A DNA stretch of 64,000 nucleotides from Amoebophrya sp. A120 (lineage: Eukaryota > Sar > Dinophyceae > Syndiniales > Amoebophryaceae), in the NCBI GenBank assembly GCA_905178155.1, contig CAJINV010000002.1, positions 6,912,743 through 6,976,742 on the forward strand, written 5' to 3'. The notes beneath the pieces are model-generated. The model was given only the letters and a program-made list of their open reading frames with translations. It had not been told where the DNA came from and did not search any database. The translations under genes were made by a program, and so were the position numbers. Shown here piece by piece: positions 20,213 to 32,064 of the stretch (position 1 is the first letter of the stretch; every line of letters starts with the position of its first letter).

Positions 20213-22442
20213 ATGCTCACATCCACCTACTCGTCCCTCCTGATCTCTTCGTCTTGGAAAGGGGGCTGCGAAACGAGTAAGAGCCCACTTCTGTACTTCT
20301 CGCGCAAGTCGTCCTACCACAACTTACAAAAAGCTGTCAAGAGCATCGTGGCGAAGATGTTTTTCCACTTTCTCGTCCTCACCGCGGTCCTGCTGCTCTT
20401 TCCGGCGACCAATTTCTACGCGGCTACCGCGGCGCCGCTGAACACGGCGCGGGACCTTCACCGTCAGTACCACAATATCTTCCGCTATGGGAACCGGAAC
20501 GCCGCGAGCCACCTGTGGGTTTCGTTTTTGTTGAAGAGTGAGAACTATCAAATGCAAAAATGTCTGGGTGGTCTGGAAGAGTGCGCGACTTGTCATGCTG
20601 CTTTTCCATGACCCATGATGTCTGGAATGCAGGATCTAGCATGACAGATTCTGCGAGACCTTTATCATGCCTATCCTGCATGAGAAACCCCCTCCAGACT
20701 TGGTTAAAACTGGACGACTTCTGGTAATCATGCAACACAGATTTTTACATCCATGCGTCAGATTTAGCATGACAAGTTGCAATCTTCCAGACCCAGACAC
20801 TTTTACATTTGATAAGAACATGAAGGGATACAAAAACTTCGCGAAAATGGAGGAAATGTTCACGGCCTTCTGTCCGATTTCCGGCTCCCCCGTGAATCCC
20901 AACGATTACAACCGGTACGGGCTGGCGTTACCCGTCGTGCCGGAGTTAGCGGTCACGGAGGCGATGGAATTGCAGGCGGCAGCAACTGGTGCAGGCGGCA
21001 CACAAACGTCTTCAAATCAAGATCCCACAGCAGTCGTCCCAGCTGCGTCAAACAACAACCCGAACGCCAGTGCTGCGACAGCAGCTCCGGACGCCATTTT
21101 ACTTTCCACCGCGAACGCGGCCAGGTTTGGCTTCCTGCACTACTGCTGCTGGCCGTGCGTTTGCGACACCCAGGACTTCTTACGGGTGGACTCGAAGACA
21201 ATCACGTTACCGGTTGGGAAAAACAAGTTGATGGAAAAGAAGTACTACTTCGTGGTGATCGGGAACCCCTGTGAAAAGCAGTCGCACTTGGACAAACAAT
21301 TCTACCAACGTTTCGACGGCTATGGATGTGTCAGGTTTGAAACCGTCAAAGTTGAAATAGTTTGTCATGCATAAAACGGATACCAGTTAGACCTACAGTT
21401 TGTAGTCGGTGCATGACAAATCTCCCCGGTCCCGGAAGCGAGTCTGTCATGCGGTTTAGGGCAAAAGAGCTGCCTTCTGTCATGCTCGTCAGCAGTCCAA
21501 CTTTTGACCCTTACCAGGAGTATAATCTGCCTCCCGTGCGTCCTCTGCAATAGCGTCACTTTCTGTCTTGCATTTTATGCATGGCAAATCATTTCAACTT
21601 TGACGATTTCAATCCTGACACCCCCATAATGGCCGGCAAACGACATTACGACGCGAAGCGCCGGAGGTCAGGTGTGACGAGGATAACAACCTGATTGGCG
21701 CGACCTATTCCGTATGCATTGCAAAAGCATCGCACTAGTATAAATTGCATGACAAATTTTGGCAAGAAGGAAAGTGGAATTTGTAATGCTGTTTTGCCCT
21801 AGGAAAAATATTTGTCATGCATATTTGCAATTAGTTTTAGTACGAGTGCGATACTCTTGCACAGGATATTCCGACCACGGGTACGTGATCATCGGCATGT
21901 TTTTCGATTCAGAACCGGTGACAAAGGTTCCGACCCGCTACACCACCGAGTTTCCGAAAATCGGAGACGATTTCTCCTACGTGCAGCCGGGCAGGCCGAG
22001 TTACAAAACGGTTTCTGTGTCCGCCGGGGACGAGGTGAAAAGTAGTAGTGATGAAACAGCGGCAGCGGTGGTGAAACATGGCGAGAAGAGGGAGAAGCAG
22101 TTGCAGTTCATGAACGAGTCGGATTTCGACCAGATGTGTGCGCAGCGGAAGGCGCAGGGCTACAACTCCGGAATGGGGGAGATTTTTCGCAAGGTCGCAG
22201 AGATTGCGCCGATCTTTCTGCCGCTGGGCATCGAAATTCCGCGGGACGCGAGCGCAACGAACGGACTGGTCGGGGGAAAGAAATTGGCTTTGCCGGCGGG
22301 AGTGGGTCGTTTTGGTGCAGCGGTTGGAAGCAGTGTTGGCGAAGATGATGGGGACGTTTTGAAGAAGACAGTGGACCAGAAAAACGTGCTCGGCGTCGAC
22401 GCCACGGGCGCCAGGAGCCGGATCAGCAGTGGGGAACTGTGA
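20213..22442 (+). CDS. Predicted secreted or membrane-anchored protein with Cys-rich motif, function unknown
   Basis: Exons 20213-20545, 20820-21320, 21634-21712 and 21874-22442 give 493 aa from ATG 20213. An in-frame ATG at 20357 would give 445 aa and places a classic hydrophobic signal (MFFHFLVLTAVLLLFPATNFYA) at the N-terminus, so it may be the true start. The body contains KMEEMFTAFCPISGSPVNPNDYNRYGL, an Ala/Asn-rich linker, FGFLHYCCWPCVCDTQDF with five clustered cysteines, and KYYFVVIGNPCEKQSHLDKQFY. The third exon is only 79 bp, and splicing around it yields GATYSDHGYVIIGMFFDSEPV. Cysteines in a secreted context suggest disulphides. I do not recognise the family. All three introns are introner-like; frames agree at each junction, which supports the model. 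Confidence 0.75.
20546..20814. mobile_element. Introner-like element I5
   Basis: 269 bp, flanked by AGAAC at 20541-20545 and 20815-20819. Left end TATCAAATGCAAAAATGTCT, right end inverse (AGACACTTTTACATTTGATA). The inner part carries CCAGAC/GTCTGG arms and TGTCATGC words shared with I2 in the ABCG gene. Removal joins LLKSEN to MKGYKNFAKM. Confidence 0.9.
21321..21628. mobile_element. Introner-like element I6, with an imperfect target duplication
   Basis: 308 bp. Left end TATGGATGTGTCAGG with GTCAAAGTTGAAAT further in; right end is the inverse (ATTTCAACTTTGACG ... CCTGACACCCCCATA). Flanked by ACGGC at 21316-21320 and ATGGC at 21629-21633, one C/T difference. Terminal sequences match I8 in another gene. 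Removal joins QRFDG to RQTTLRREAPEV in frame. Confidence 0.8.
21713..21868. mobile_element. Introner-like element I7
   Basis: 156 bp, flanked by TTCCG at 21708-21712 and 21869-21873. Starts TATGCATTGCAAAAGCATCG and ends GCGATACTCTTGCACAGGATA. Closely related to I10 (37546-37695), sharing CTAGTATAAATTGCAT near the left end and AGTACGAGTGCGATAC near the right. Removal joins GATYS to DHGYVIIGM. Confidence 0.9.
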
Positions 22443-22660
22443 CTAGATTCGACGTTTCCGCTCGGGTTCAGTTTTGAGTTTCTAACACAGTTCTTTCGCA
22501 ATTTGTTTGGGTTTTGAGTTTTTAGTTTACGAAAAAACCGTAACCGAGCTGTATTGCCTGAAGTTGAAATCATCCTAGTGCTGTAGGATGATGAACTTGA
22601 TACGAGATGATCGAGGGGGCTCATACTTTATGTTTATTTATAGTACTAAGAAGTGTAGTT
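22443..22660. other. Intergenic spacer
   Basis: AT-rich 3' flank of the secreted-protein gene, ending at the first 17-bp direct repeat of the next feature. Nothing recognisable. Confidence 0.4.
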
Positions 22661-23707
22661 TATTTCCTTTTGTTAATCCCGCCCTTGTAGGGAAGGGAGC
22701 CCATGTGCTCGGAGCACAAAAGTACTTGGTCTGTCTTTAGGACCCAGCAGATGCCAGGACCGACTGGCAACGCGCTCAGAGTGAGACAATGTATCCGCCT
22801 CAGCTACGCGAGGCCTGTGGAGCATCTGGCCTAGTTCGGTCCGTGGAACGCTCGTCGCAGCAGGTCTAGCTCGCAGCTAGACCATCGCGCGCCGCCTTCA
22901 GCGTCTAAAAACATTGCCCACGCCCCTGTAGCCTCCCCTGTGGCATGCCCGTCGCATCCGATCGGTTGCGTGTGCAGCCCCGGAGCATACGACAACGGGA
23001 CGCCAATACAGGGCCACGCAGCGAGCGCGCAAAGATGTGCGAGACACGAAGGCCCGCGACTGCCATGCGCCTCCCTGCCACCTAGCAAGCACCTGAAAGC
23101 CATGGGCCCGCGTCCGAAGGATTGGGCTGCGCCCCCCATCGCTCTTAGTTACGCGCGTTGACGCATGCAATGCCCTCGCAGGGCTGGTCCCTGCGCCTTT
23201 CCCGTGCGTCCGCGTCTGCCCTCCGGGTTGCTGCCGTAGAGGCTGCCCTGGCATCGGGGGGCCTGCTCGTAGTAGATTCCCCCCCTCCTCTCTCTATCTG
23301 TGGAGAGATGGAGCAGTAGCATCCGCTAGAATACAGGATGCACGATGAACGCGGCACAAGGCTTGTAGCCCGCCGCCGACATTGAAAGATCGTGGCAAAA
23401 TCAATCAACACGACGCTCGTAGCGAAGACGCATTGATGCGGCCATCAGGAGCATGGATATAGAGCCCGCCGGTGCGCTCTAAGTCGCCCCCCCCAGCAAA
23501 GGGCGGCCCAGGCACCTCCAGGATCCTTGTTCACCTCTTGCGGCGTTCGTCCACATCACGAACGCAGAGGGTTCCTTCACACCCTTGCTCGCCCGTACTA
23601 CGTTGGGTGGATCGCTTTCCGGGAGACAGGGTCAAATTTAGAGCACCACAAACCTCTCGCAGAGCCGCGTGGAGCGTGTATGTATGTATGTATTTCCTTT
23701 TGTTAAT
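22661..23707. mobile_element. Retroposon-like insertion with 17-bp target duplications
   Basis: The 17-bp word TATTTCCTTTTGTTAAT occurs at 22661-22677 and again at 23691-23707, enclosing 1013 bp of different, GC-richer composition. The enclosed DNA ends in a short TGTA-type microsatellite (GTATGTATGTATG) directly before the second repeat. Long variable target duplications plus a 3' simple-repeat tail are typical of LINE/SINE-mediated insertions. No reverse transcriptase or convincing Pol III promoter is visible, so it would be a non-autonomous copy. ORFs inside look spurious. The direction is inferred from the tail. Confidence 0.6.
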
Positions 23708-26152
23708 GTGAAGCACGACGACGGATTATATCGGTATCGACTTCGACGCCCACAATTAAAAAAACAGAAAGATGAAAAAGCAGAGCAGCACTTTCGTTCA
23801 GTAACTACTTACATTGTTGAGATAGGATGCACGCGCAGCAATGGCATGAAAAACTGTATATTTTTCACTGATTGGCAATGGTAACAAGGAAGAAAGGTTG
23901 ATGTATCAAGCATGGCTCCTTCCCACCTTGAAGTCGTTTCATCCGCATAGCGCCACTTATTGTTTCTTTTCGTGTGCAGTATCAACACAAATGATGTCCC
24001 TGGCAGCAACGCACAAAGTACAATAATGATGATCCAAGGCAAGGAAGTAAGTAACCAATGACCGAAATGAGAAGTTGGATCGGGCGACAAGATTACGATT
24101 AGTTGTTCTATTCCCGGTGAGTTCGTGGATTGCGTGCACTCTTGGAAGTGATGGCTTTTCGGGTTATCCGACCAACTTCATGACTTAGCGCGCGGCCGCG
24201 CTGAGGTGTTCACTCTGCCGCCGCTCATGTCGTGGCGTCTTGATCGCAGTGGGCCCCTCTCGATCGACATCGAAAACAGGCGGGCGGGGGCGCATTTATT
24301 TACGCAGATCGAAGGCCACCGGCGCAGGGCTGGCGTTTGCCGTCGCAAAGTGCAGGGGCTCTACGTCGTGCGCCGCCCGCCCAACCGCTTGGGGTGCCTC
24401 CTGTGGGCCCCTTTTGCGATTCTACAAGGTCAAATGACAACTTTCGCCATTTCGTTCTCCGCGAAGTTGCGGAACTGGCGCGGCGCATGCAGAAAGACCG
24501 GCCGCGCCAGACCACCCGCGGCGCGGCGCCGGAGTGGCGCCGCCATGGCCCGCTTTCGTTGCGCGAGAGCAGCCCGGCGCGTCTCGACGCCGGCCGGCGC
24601 GCCCGTTCCTTCTTTGGGGCTTGTCTGCGCCCCGCCCGCGCGCCGGGCGCCAGCATGCCAGCCCGCCGGCCCGCGCCTGGGTGGTTTGTTATCGGGGGGT
24701 GGGGCCCTCTGCTGGTCTGTCCGGGGCGAGCGTGCATCCTGCTCAAGGTGGTCCGGAGGCTGCACTCCCTGTGGGGGCAGAGGCGCCGGCGGAAGAATCG
24801 CGAGGCTCGTCCTTAGGGTTGGCGCGAGCAAAGTGGAAGAAGCCTCCAAGACATGCGCCACCTTCGCAGAGGAGCACGAGTGACCGGCGCAAGCCCCTGC
24901 GCCTGTTTTCGCCGCCGCGCGCCGGCATTGCCTGCCCGCCGAGCCGACCGCGCTCGTATTTTGGCAGGCCGGCGGCGCGCGCGCTGCCCTGCGCGTTTCT
25001 TCCCGGGCTGCCGCCGGCCGGCCGGCCCGCCCCCGCGCCTACGCCGCAACTCCGGGGGGGCGAGGGTGGCCGCCTGGCGTCGTCGGCGCCTTTGCCTGGC
25101 CCCTCTGTATGTTCTTGGGCAGCCCACCTCCTGTCTGGGTGTGCCCCGCCGGTGTTGCACCTTAGCCGCGCGCCCCCGCCCCCTTCGCCGGCGCCCCATC
25201 GGCCGCTCACTCTGGTCCCGCCTTGCCCAGCTTTGTTTTTTTCATTGCCTTCGCGGCCCTGCTTGTTTGACTGGGCATCGCCGCGCAGGGGGGGGGGCGT
25301 CAGCGCGCAGCGGCGTCGGCCATTCTTCCGATCCCGGGTTCGGGGTGAAGAACAACATTAGCCGCAGCCTTTTGGCGGGCCGCCGCGCGCCCGCGCGAAG
25401 CGCGCGGACGGATCTGTCCTCAGCATAGATACCTGCCTGTCATCTTGCTAGTTTTGTCCCTCCCGGGCAGTTGTGCGCGGTTTGTCAGTGTCATAACCTG
25501 TTCTATTGTGCCACGTTCTTCAGCGGCACTCCTGCGACAGCGACACCACCGATGGTCGGCAGTTTATTCCAATTCCTGCGTATTCCTTATGGAGCGCCGG
25601 ATATCATATTTGGTCAGACAGTGGAGGTTGAGAGGGCCATCGCTATCTCTTGTTGGTTACATGATGTTGACGCGAATGAAATCGATCATGAATCGTGCGA
25701 AATGAGGATGAGGGAGAGAGACAGCTTTTCCGAGCTTCGTTCATTGAGCGAGCGTCGTACTTGTGTGTGGTACATGGTAAAAACATCAAGTCAAGATGAA
25801 CTTGAAAGCAAAACAGACGTGACATGATAATCACGATACTCAATGTGAATATTTTGCTGCTCGGTTTTTCGCGCAGAACAGAACTTAGTTTCCTCGATCA
25901 TAGGGAAAGTCTGAGCTTTATTTACACCATAGAGGTTTGTGCTCATCTTGCCAGGAGACAAAATAAAGCCCCCGGCCATGATCGTTCGCTTCTGGTGAAA
26001 AAGGTGCGCCGCAGCCTCCCATGAAGGAATTCTCTCTGCCTGACGTGCTTCACAGCCGGGGGGACCGACCTATCAACCTGCACCAGTAGAGCGCAAGCGG
26101 TGACGGTGCCTCGCTGCGCACGAATAGGCAACATCACTAAAGAGGAGACGAA
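23708..26152. other. Intergenic region with GC-rich island (about 24190-25420)
   Basis: Spacer of average composition, then an island of roughly 1.2 kb dominated by GGCGCC/CCGGCG-type words, then normal composition again. Long ORFs on both strands in the island have Arg/Ala/Pro-rich, domainless translations and are judged spurious. No RNA gene recognised. Confidence 0.55.
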
Positions 26153-29100
26153 ATGGACGAACTCGAGAGCGTTCCGGCGATTCAAAGTGAGATCCGCGTC
26201 TCTTCCGCCTCAAGGTCCCCGCAAAACAAGAATTACAATCATGCAGCTGCAGGAACTGCTGGCGCAGCTACAGCTGGTACTTCGTACGGCACCGCCGGTG
26301 TAGTTGGCTCTCATGTAGTCCAACACGAGCACCACAAGCACAATTTCACTCACAACCCTTCCACCGCTTCTGGCACTACGACCTACCACTCGAATTCCAC
26401 GAATTCCGGTTCTGGTATTGGTGCGAACTCACTAGCCGACCACTTTCATGGCACTAACAGTCTACAGCATCGTCCTTCCTCCTACGGTTCCGGAGGTGGT
26501 CCTTCGCCGACAAAATCGTTACAGGGTGCAGGTGGTGGAGGAGCATATCAATATCATGCAGCGAACCCTGCAACGTCGGTGACCAAGGGAGCTGCAGCTA
26601 CAGCATCTTCAAAACCCCGTGGCGGCCAACATGCTGGCACGACTGGACGGCAGCAAGGCGGGGGTGGGTACTATTACGAAGCGGCGAGCAGTATGGATTG
26701 CACATTGGTACCGGACAGTGATGCAGCTCAAACGCAACATGTTGCTCACAAGAATATGCAACCGGCTCAGATGAAGGGACGACAGCAGACCTGGTCCTCC
26801 TCTTCCGCCAGCCCAGCTCCGGCTACTGCAGTAGTTGTTGCCAACAAAGGAATGAGCACAACGCCAACGCAAAAGCAAGGCAACGAAGTTGGCAAAGGAG
26901 CGGGAGTTGGAACAGCGGCGCAACATAGCGGAAAACCGGTGATTTCCGTCCCTGTCGACATCATGAAAGGCGGTAAGACCGGCGGACTCAATTCATCCTC
27001 CAAAAGCAAAAACTTTTCAACATCATCTGCACCTGGAACAAACCAGCAAGCTAACCCATACCACTACCACCCGGACCAGCGCGGCGCTGGAAAGCCATCT
27101 TCAGGCGGCAAGGGGGGCAAATCAGGTAGTAAAGGTGGCTCATATCAAGCGCTTTACACGTATGAGCAGGTGGATATCACGCACGGAGCCTCCACCTTGG
27201 TGGTGCCGTCGCCGGGGCAGCAGATGGCGCAGCAAGTCGTAGCTGCGGCAGGGCCGCGTGAGCAAGTCGTCGTGGTCGAGCATCCAAATAACCAGCCACA
27301 CGGTGGCAAGATCATGAGCGCAAATAAAGGCGGACCGCTGTACAAAGAACCAACTCCAGGTCCTCCTGTGTACAATACGTCCTCCCCGACTAAGAACGTG
27401 GAGGAATTTCTTGGGGCGAATTACGTCAAGGGAAAGGGACAGAAACGCCCAGCACCGCCGCCACCGGGGACGAGTAGCGCAGTAACGGTGGTAGTGCCGC
27501 CCCAACAGGAGGCTGGGGCTCTACGAAGAAATGTTACCGGGGGAACTGGTATTAAAGGTGCAGTTCTTCCGTGTGCGTTGCTTTGTGTTATTCTTAGGGT
27601 TACGATGACGAGACGAAACCGAAGCTCTTTATGAAAACGAAAATATAAAGCCTAAAGCTAAACAAGCACATCTAGAATCTGAAACTTTGTCCAACCGTCC
27701 ATCAAGGTACACCCGCCCGCACACTTTCAGACCTCCAGTCCACACCGCACAAGGTGCCGCCAGGGTTGGAACCGCCAGTAGCAGCAGGGCAGCGAAGCGT
27801 GAACCTAGTTGATCACCCGAGCATCACTCGAGTCGGAACCGCCCCGCTTTCCGAGGCCGGAGTTTCAAGCCGACACGGTTCTCGACGGCAAAGTCGCACC
27901 TTGGTGGATTATTTGGAGTCGCCGGACTGCAACAGTACTAGCGGCAATTTCAACACTTCTGCTGGGTCTGCTGCCCCTATTGGCGGTGGAGAAGCTGCAG
28001 CTTCAGCTTCTGGGCCGCAGCAACAAGGGAAAACCAAAAGTGGGTTTTTCTATCAAGAAGTCGAACTGTTGCCCAGATCGTCCTCTTCGGCTAGCAAGGG
28101 CGGGAATAAGGATAGCTCGAAGCCGACACCAAATTCGGTGGAGCACCAGCATGACACTGGCACAATCACAACGAAAGGTGCAGGTCGGAGCAAAAGTGGT
28201 AGAAAGGCTTTAGAAATCATCTCGGACAGCACGACAAGCAGCAGTAACAAGCAGCCCCGTGGCAAGACGCCATCCTCGAGCTCAAAGTCTACTTCGAAGC
28301 AGCCGAACAACAAAGGCCAGAATTCGTCCGGCGGTGGGGAAAACAATACGAAGATCAAGTCCACGAAAGACTCCAACGTGTACGGTGCGAACAGCAAGGG
28401 CGGGATGTACGATATGCAGCAGGAGCAGCATCGCGGCTCTACTCCAAGCAGCAAGTCGAAATCAGCTTCCGGCTTGTCGTCGAAAGGTGCAAGTACTGCG
28501 GGGATGAATTATGGGAAGCAACTAGCAGGAAGTGTTGATAAAGATAATCATGACCCGCACCTAGTGAACCTAACGGCGCAGTACCAGGACCCAACGCAGG
28601 CTGCAGTGTTGTATGACAGCCTCAGAATGGAAATCCTCAAAGTGGAAATGATTTGTGATGCATGAAATGCGACACCAAAAAGACTGTATTGCAGAGGACG
28701 CAATGGAGGCCGATTATTGTCCTGCCAGGGATGAAGAATTGGAGTGCTGCTTAGCACGAGAGAAGGGCACCCCTTTGCCTTAACCTGCATGACAGACATG
28801 CTTTAAGGGTCCGGAAAATTTGTCATGCGCCGACTACAAATGGCGCTTCAACTGGAGTCGTTTTTTTGCATCACAAAATTTCCACTTTGAGGATTTCCAT
28901 TCTGAGGCCTTCATATGTTGTCCACGCAGTCAACTCCCTCGAGCACGACGCATTTCAATGTTGCTTCTTCCGCAACTAGTGGCCATCCTAGTGGAATAAA
29001 GTTAAAGACCGGCGCTCTTCCGGGGAGAACGATGTCGTCTGGCCGCACACCGAAACACGTGCATCAATATTCCATTTCGACGACGTTTAGTACAGGAGCA

Positions 29101-32064
29101 GAACAACAACATCAAGCAGGTTCTTCTACTTCGAAGGGTGGTTCTTCAAAAGGGCAACACAACTCCAACCGAGGGGAGAGGCTGACTTTCTACAATTTTC
29201 CCGAGGGATGTCCGTTACCTTCTAAGCAGCAGATCTCGAGCGGCAAGGGCAGCACGGTTCCGAATTGCACACTGGAGCAATTTGATCAGGATATCAAAGC
29301 GGGGTCGGAGTATGACAATAAGCAAATGCAGCGGGTGCCGAAAGCAGTTGGCAGTGCTGTGAGTACTGCTTCGACCTCATCATCTGCAACTACGCTTGTT
29401 CATCTGGCGGGAGAAGATGCTGGTTCTGATGCAACTTCTTCTGCTGTGACTGAGAAACTACCTGCTCAGCAAGCACAATGTGCTCCGAAAATGAAAATAA
29501 AGCAGAAATTCGACTTCACCATTCTCCGCGAAATCGTGTGGAAGTACCTGGGATACAACGTGGAAGAGATGAAAGCCAAAACAAACAACTCTTTCCAGTA
29601 CGAACACTACAAGAAAGACTGCATTGCGTGGCTGCGGTTCTTGCTCTCCCAAGAATCGCAGAACTGCGAATGGAAGTTGGGCTACTTGCTTGCGATGTGT
29701 CTGAAGGAGGATTTTTCACCGGCGGAGGAAGAACAACCTGCGGAAGAGCAGAGTCCACAGGACGGCGCAGCGGGGGCTGCACCTGTAGAAGGTAAAAGCA
29801 CTGAGGTAGCAGGGGAACATGATCAAGATGCATCAAATCAGGCGGACAATAAAACCAAGGCCGCGGCGAGCACTTCTAAGTCAGCGTCGAACACAACCAC
29901 GACCGCCTCGACTTCATCGAAAGCGACGTCGAGCGCGGTGAACAAAACAAGTAACACGACGACCACAACTACGAACAATAAGCCGAGCATTCTCGAGTAC
30001 GTGCTGGATTCGCAAATGTTCTCGCTGTTGACGCAACTTTTCATCCAAGACACGAAAACGAAAAAAGTGGACGAACTGGAGCAGATTTTCCTACAATTGG
30101 GCGGCCGGAAAAAGAACTCGCACGTGCTGGCAGCGATGATTCGCGGATATGGGTGTAAAGGGTACTATAGAAATTCGAACTAGAAGTCGATGCGTTTAGA
30201 GTTTAGTATTTGACTGCTGATGCTTTTTCTTTACTCCAGCGTCATTTTTGGTTTTGTTCCTTTGTGATGCCTGCGGAGAATGAATCAAATCATACACTCG
30301 TCCCTTAACCCTTTTCATCACATCTGAAAGATTCCCCAATAACCTCTTCACCACAGCCACTGGAAATCTTCCCTGAAACTCTTTCTGCACGCCCGCGAGC
30401 GGCAATTGGATCCGGAGTCGAAGGATTACGAGTACCGCTATCTCTGCTACCAAGCGGCCTTAGACTGGGCCCTGCAGAACGAAATTTCCTTCATGATCTA
30501 CACAGTTTTGCGGTTTTGCCAGATCGACCAAATCCCCATCCGCTACCCCGGAGGAATCTCCAATAACAACTCCCTCGTGCAGCAACAGCACAGCGGTACT
30601 AACAATTCGAATTCTACTTCCAACGTTGCTCCCGCTAGTAGTACAACTCAGAACCAGGTGCACAGCAGCACGAATTATGCAACAGCTTGTGATAGCCATA
30701 ACCAACAGAACCCAAACGACCAACAAGCGCTGAATCACTGCTCCGGGCCAACTGTCGGTGGCGTAGATTTTGTTCGGTGGCCGGTGGAAGAGTTGAGGTT
30801 TATCTGGCCGGAGGAGCCGGGGCTAGGGGCGCCAAAGATCAAGTATTACGTCTCTCCCTCAACCCCGGAGGACAGAGTCGACGGAACCTTCAAACCCCTG
30901 CCAACGCACTGCATCGTCACCGATCCGCGGCTGGTGGAGTTAGAAAGAAGCGATCCGGAGTTTGCGAAGGAAATTTCCGCAGCGAACAACGGGGATGGTC
31001 GCGGTGTGACAGAAACGATAAACCAGCAGGCTGCACAGCATCACGCGGCCACAGTGAGCGCATTTCACCCTACAGGAGGTGCACCAGGTGCTGGTCCTGT
31101 CTACGGAGGTCCTCCGGCCGCTGAATTGTATCCAGGTCAGCAGATCACGTCGTACCCGTATCCCTCTCAGCACCAACACCCACCTGCGCAGGCTGCGGAG
31201 CACCACCGCGGCCACGGCCACCATCATCAGCAGCACCATTACGAACATTTCGCACCAGCTGCACTCTACCAAGAACAGGAATACCATGCACAACACCAGT
31301 ACTACGACCCCTACGCGGCGGCCGCTGCAGCAGCTTCCTACCACCATCACTACGACCCGGCAGGCGGAGGTACAGTAGATCCATACACAGGAGCCGCTCC
31401 CTACAACCCTCACGATTCCTCGTCTCTCCTTCACAACCAATCTACGCTGACCGGCGACAGCATCACGCCCATTGCGGCGGACCCAAACAACACCTCTATG
31501 CACGGCTTCTACCACCACGACCCGAATTGGAGTCAGGGACACGATTTCTGGCCTCTGTCGGTTGAACCCAGCCCGACTGGGGCGGAGGGCGGGCAGTTCC
31601 TCGATTTCAATAGGTATAGTACTCATGTTGAGTACAACAGCGGCGGTGTAGGACCAACATCTGCAGGTAGTTCTGGCGCCGGAATTATGGCTGCATCTTC
31701 AGCGGCTCCTGGTCATCTCGCGCAGCAACCTCCGCCGCCTTCGGTTGACAACACGCCCGCCGCGGCCTTTCACGAGTATTTCTACGCGGGACAGCAAGAA
31801 CATCAGGAACTACACCAGCAGCACCACCAGCCCGGTTCGTTTTCGCAAGAAGACTATGACAGTTACTACGCGCATTTGGCAGCTTCGATGGGTGCACCAG
31901 CTGGAGGACCCTATCATGGCGCGGAACCGTCTCCGATTGGATCGGAGGGGCACATCGATCCGAATTTCGGGTTTGAAACCTTTGAACGGCAGAACTCTTT
32001 GCTGGTGCTGGGAGAGGACCACGCGCTGTTGAAGAATAGCAGCCCGGGAACGCGTGCGGTGTGA
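26153..32064 (+). CDS. Large low-complexity protein (Ser/Gly/Asn/Gln/His-rich), function unknown
   Basis: Model: 26153-27548, 27731-28611, 28921-30161 and 30357-32064, 1741 aa. The second junction (element I8) is well defined. The GT-AG introns 1 and 3 have alternative in-frame sites: donors 27548 or 27557 and 30152 or 30161, acceptor 27731 or 27707. The protein is mostly low complexity, with proline, His/Gln and Ser/Lys runs. The exception is a helical, better-ordered region split by intron 3: FDFTILREIVWKYLGYNVEEMK, YKKDCIAWLRFLLSQESQNCEWKLGYLLAMCL, SILEYVLDSQMFSLLTQLFIQDTK, then KSSLKLFLHARERQLDPES and YLCYQAALDWALQNEISFMIYTVLRFCQID. This alternating amphipathic-helix pattern recalls alpha-solenoid scaffolds. 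The C-terminal part is His/Tyr/Pro/Gln-rich, as in proteins that form condensates. No catalytic motif is visible. Scaffold or RNA-granule roles are speculation. Confidence 0.7.
27549..27730 (+). other. Probable GT-AG intron, boundaries ambiguous
   Basis: Chosen donor ACTG^GTATTA and acceptor CACTTTCAG^A, phase 1. A donor at 27558 (AAAG^GTGCAG) or an acceptor at 27706 would also keep the frame. The stop at 27632 shows that some intron is needed. Confidence 0.55.
28612..28915. mobile_element. Introner-like element I8
   Basis: 304 bp, flanked by TGTTG at 28607-28611 and 28916-28920. Left end TATGACAGCCTCAGAATGGA continuing into CTCAAAGTGGAAAT; right end is the inverse (...CATTCTGAGGCCTTCATA). 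Same family as I6. Removal joins TQAAVL to STQSTPSSTT. Confidence 0.9.
30162..30356 (+). other. Probable GT-AG intron, donor ambiguous
   Basis: Donor AAAGG^GTACTA (or GATATGG^GTGTAAA nine bases earlier, same phase 2) and acceptor TTCACCACAG^C. It joins two parts of a helical region. Confidence 0.55.
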
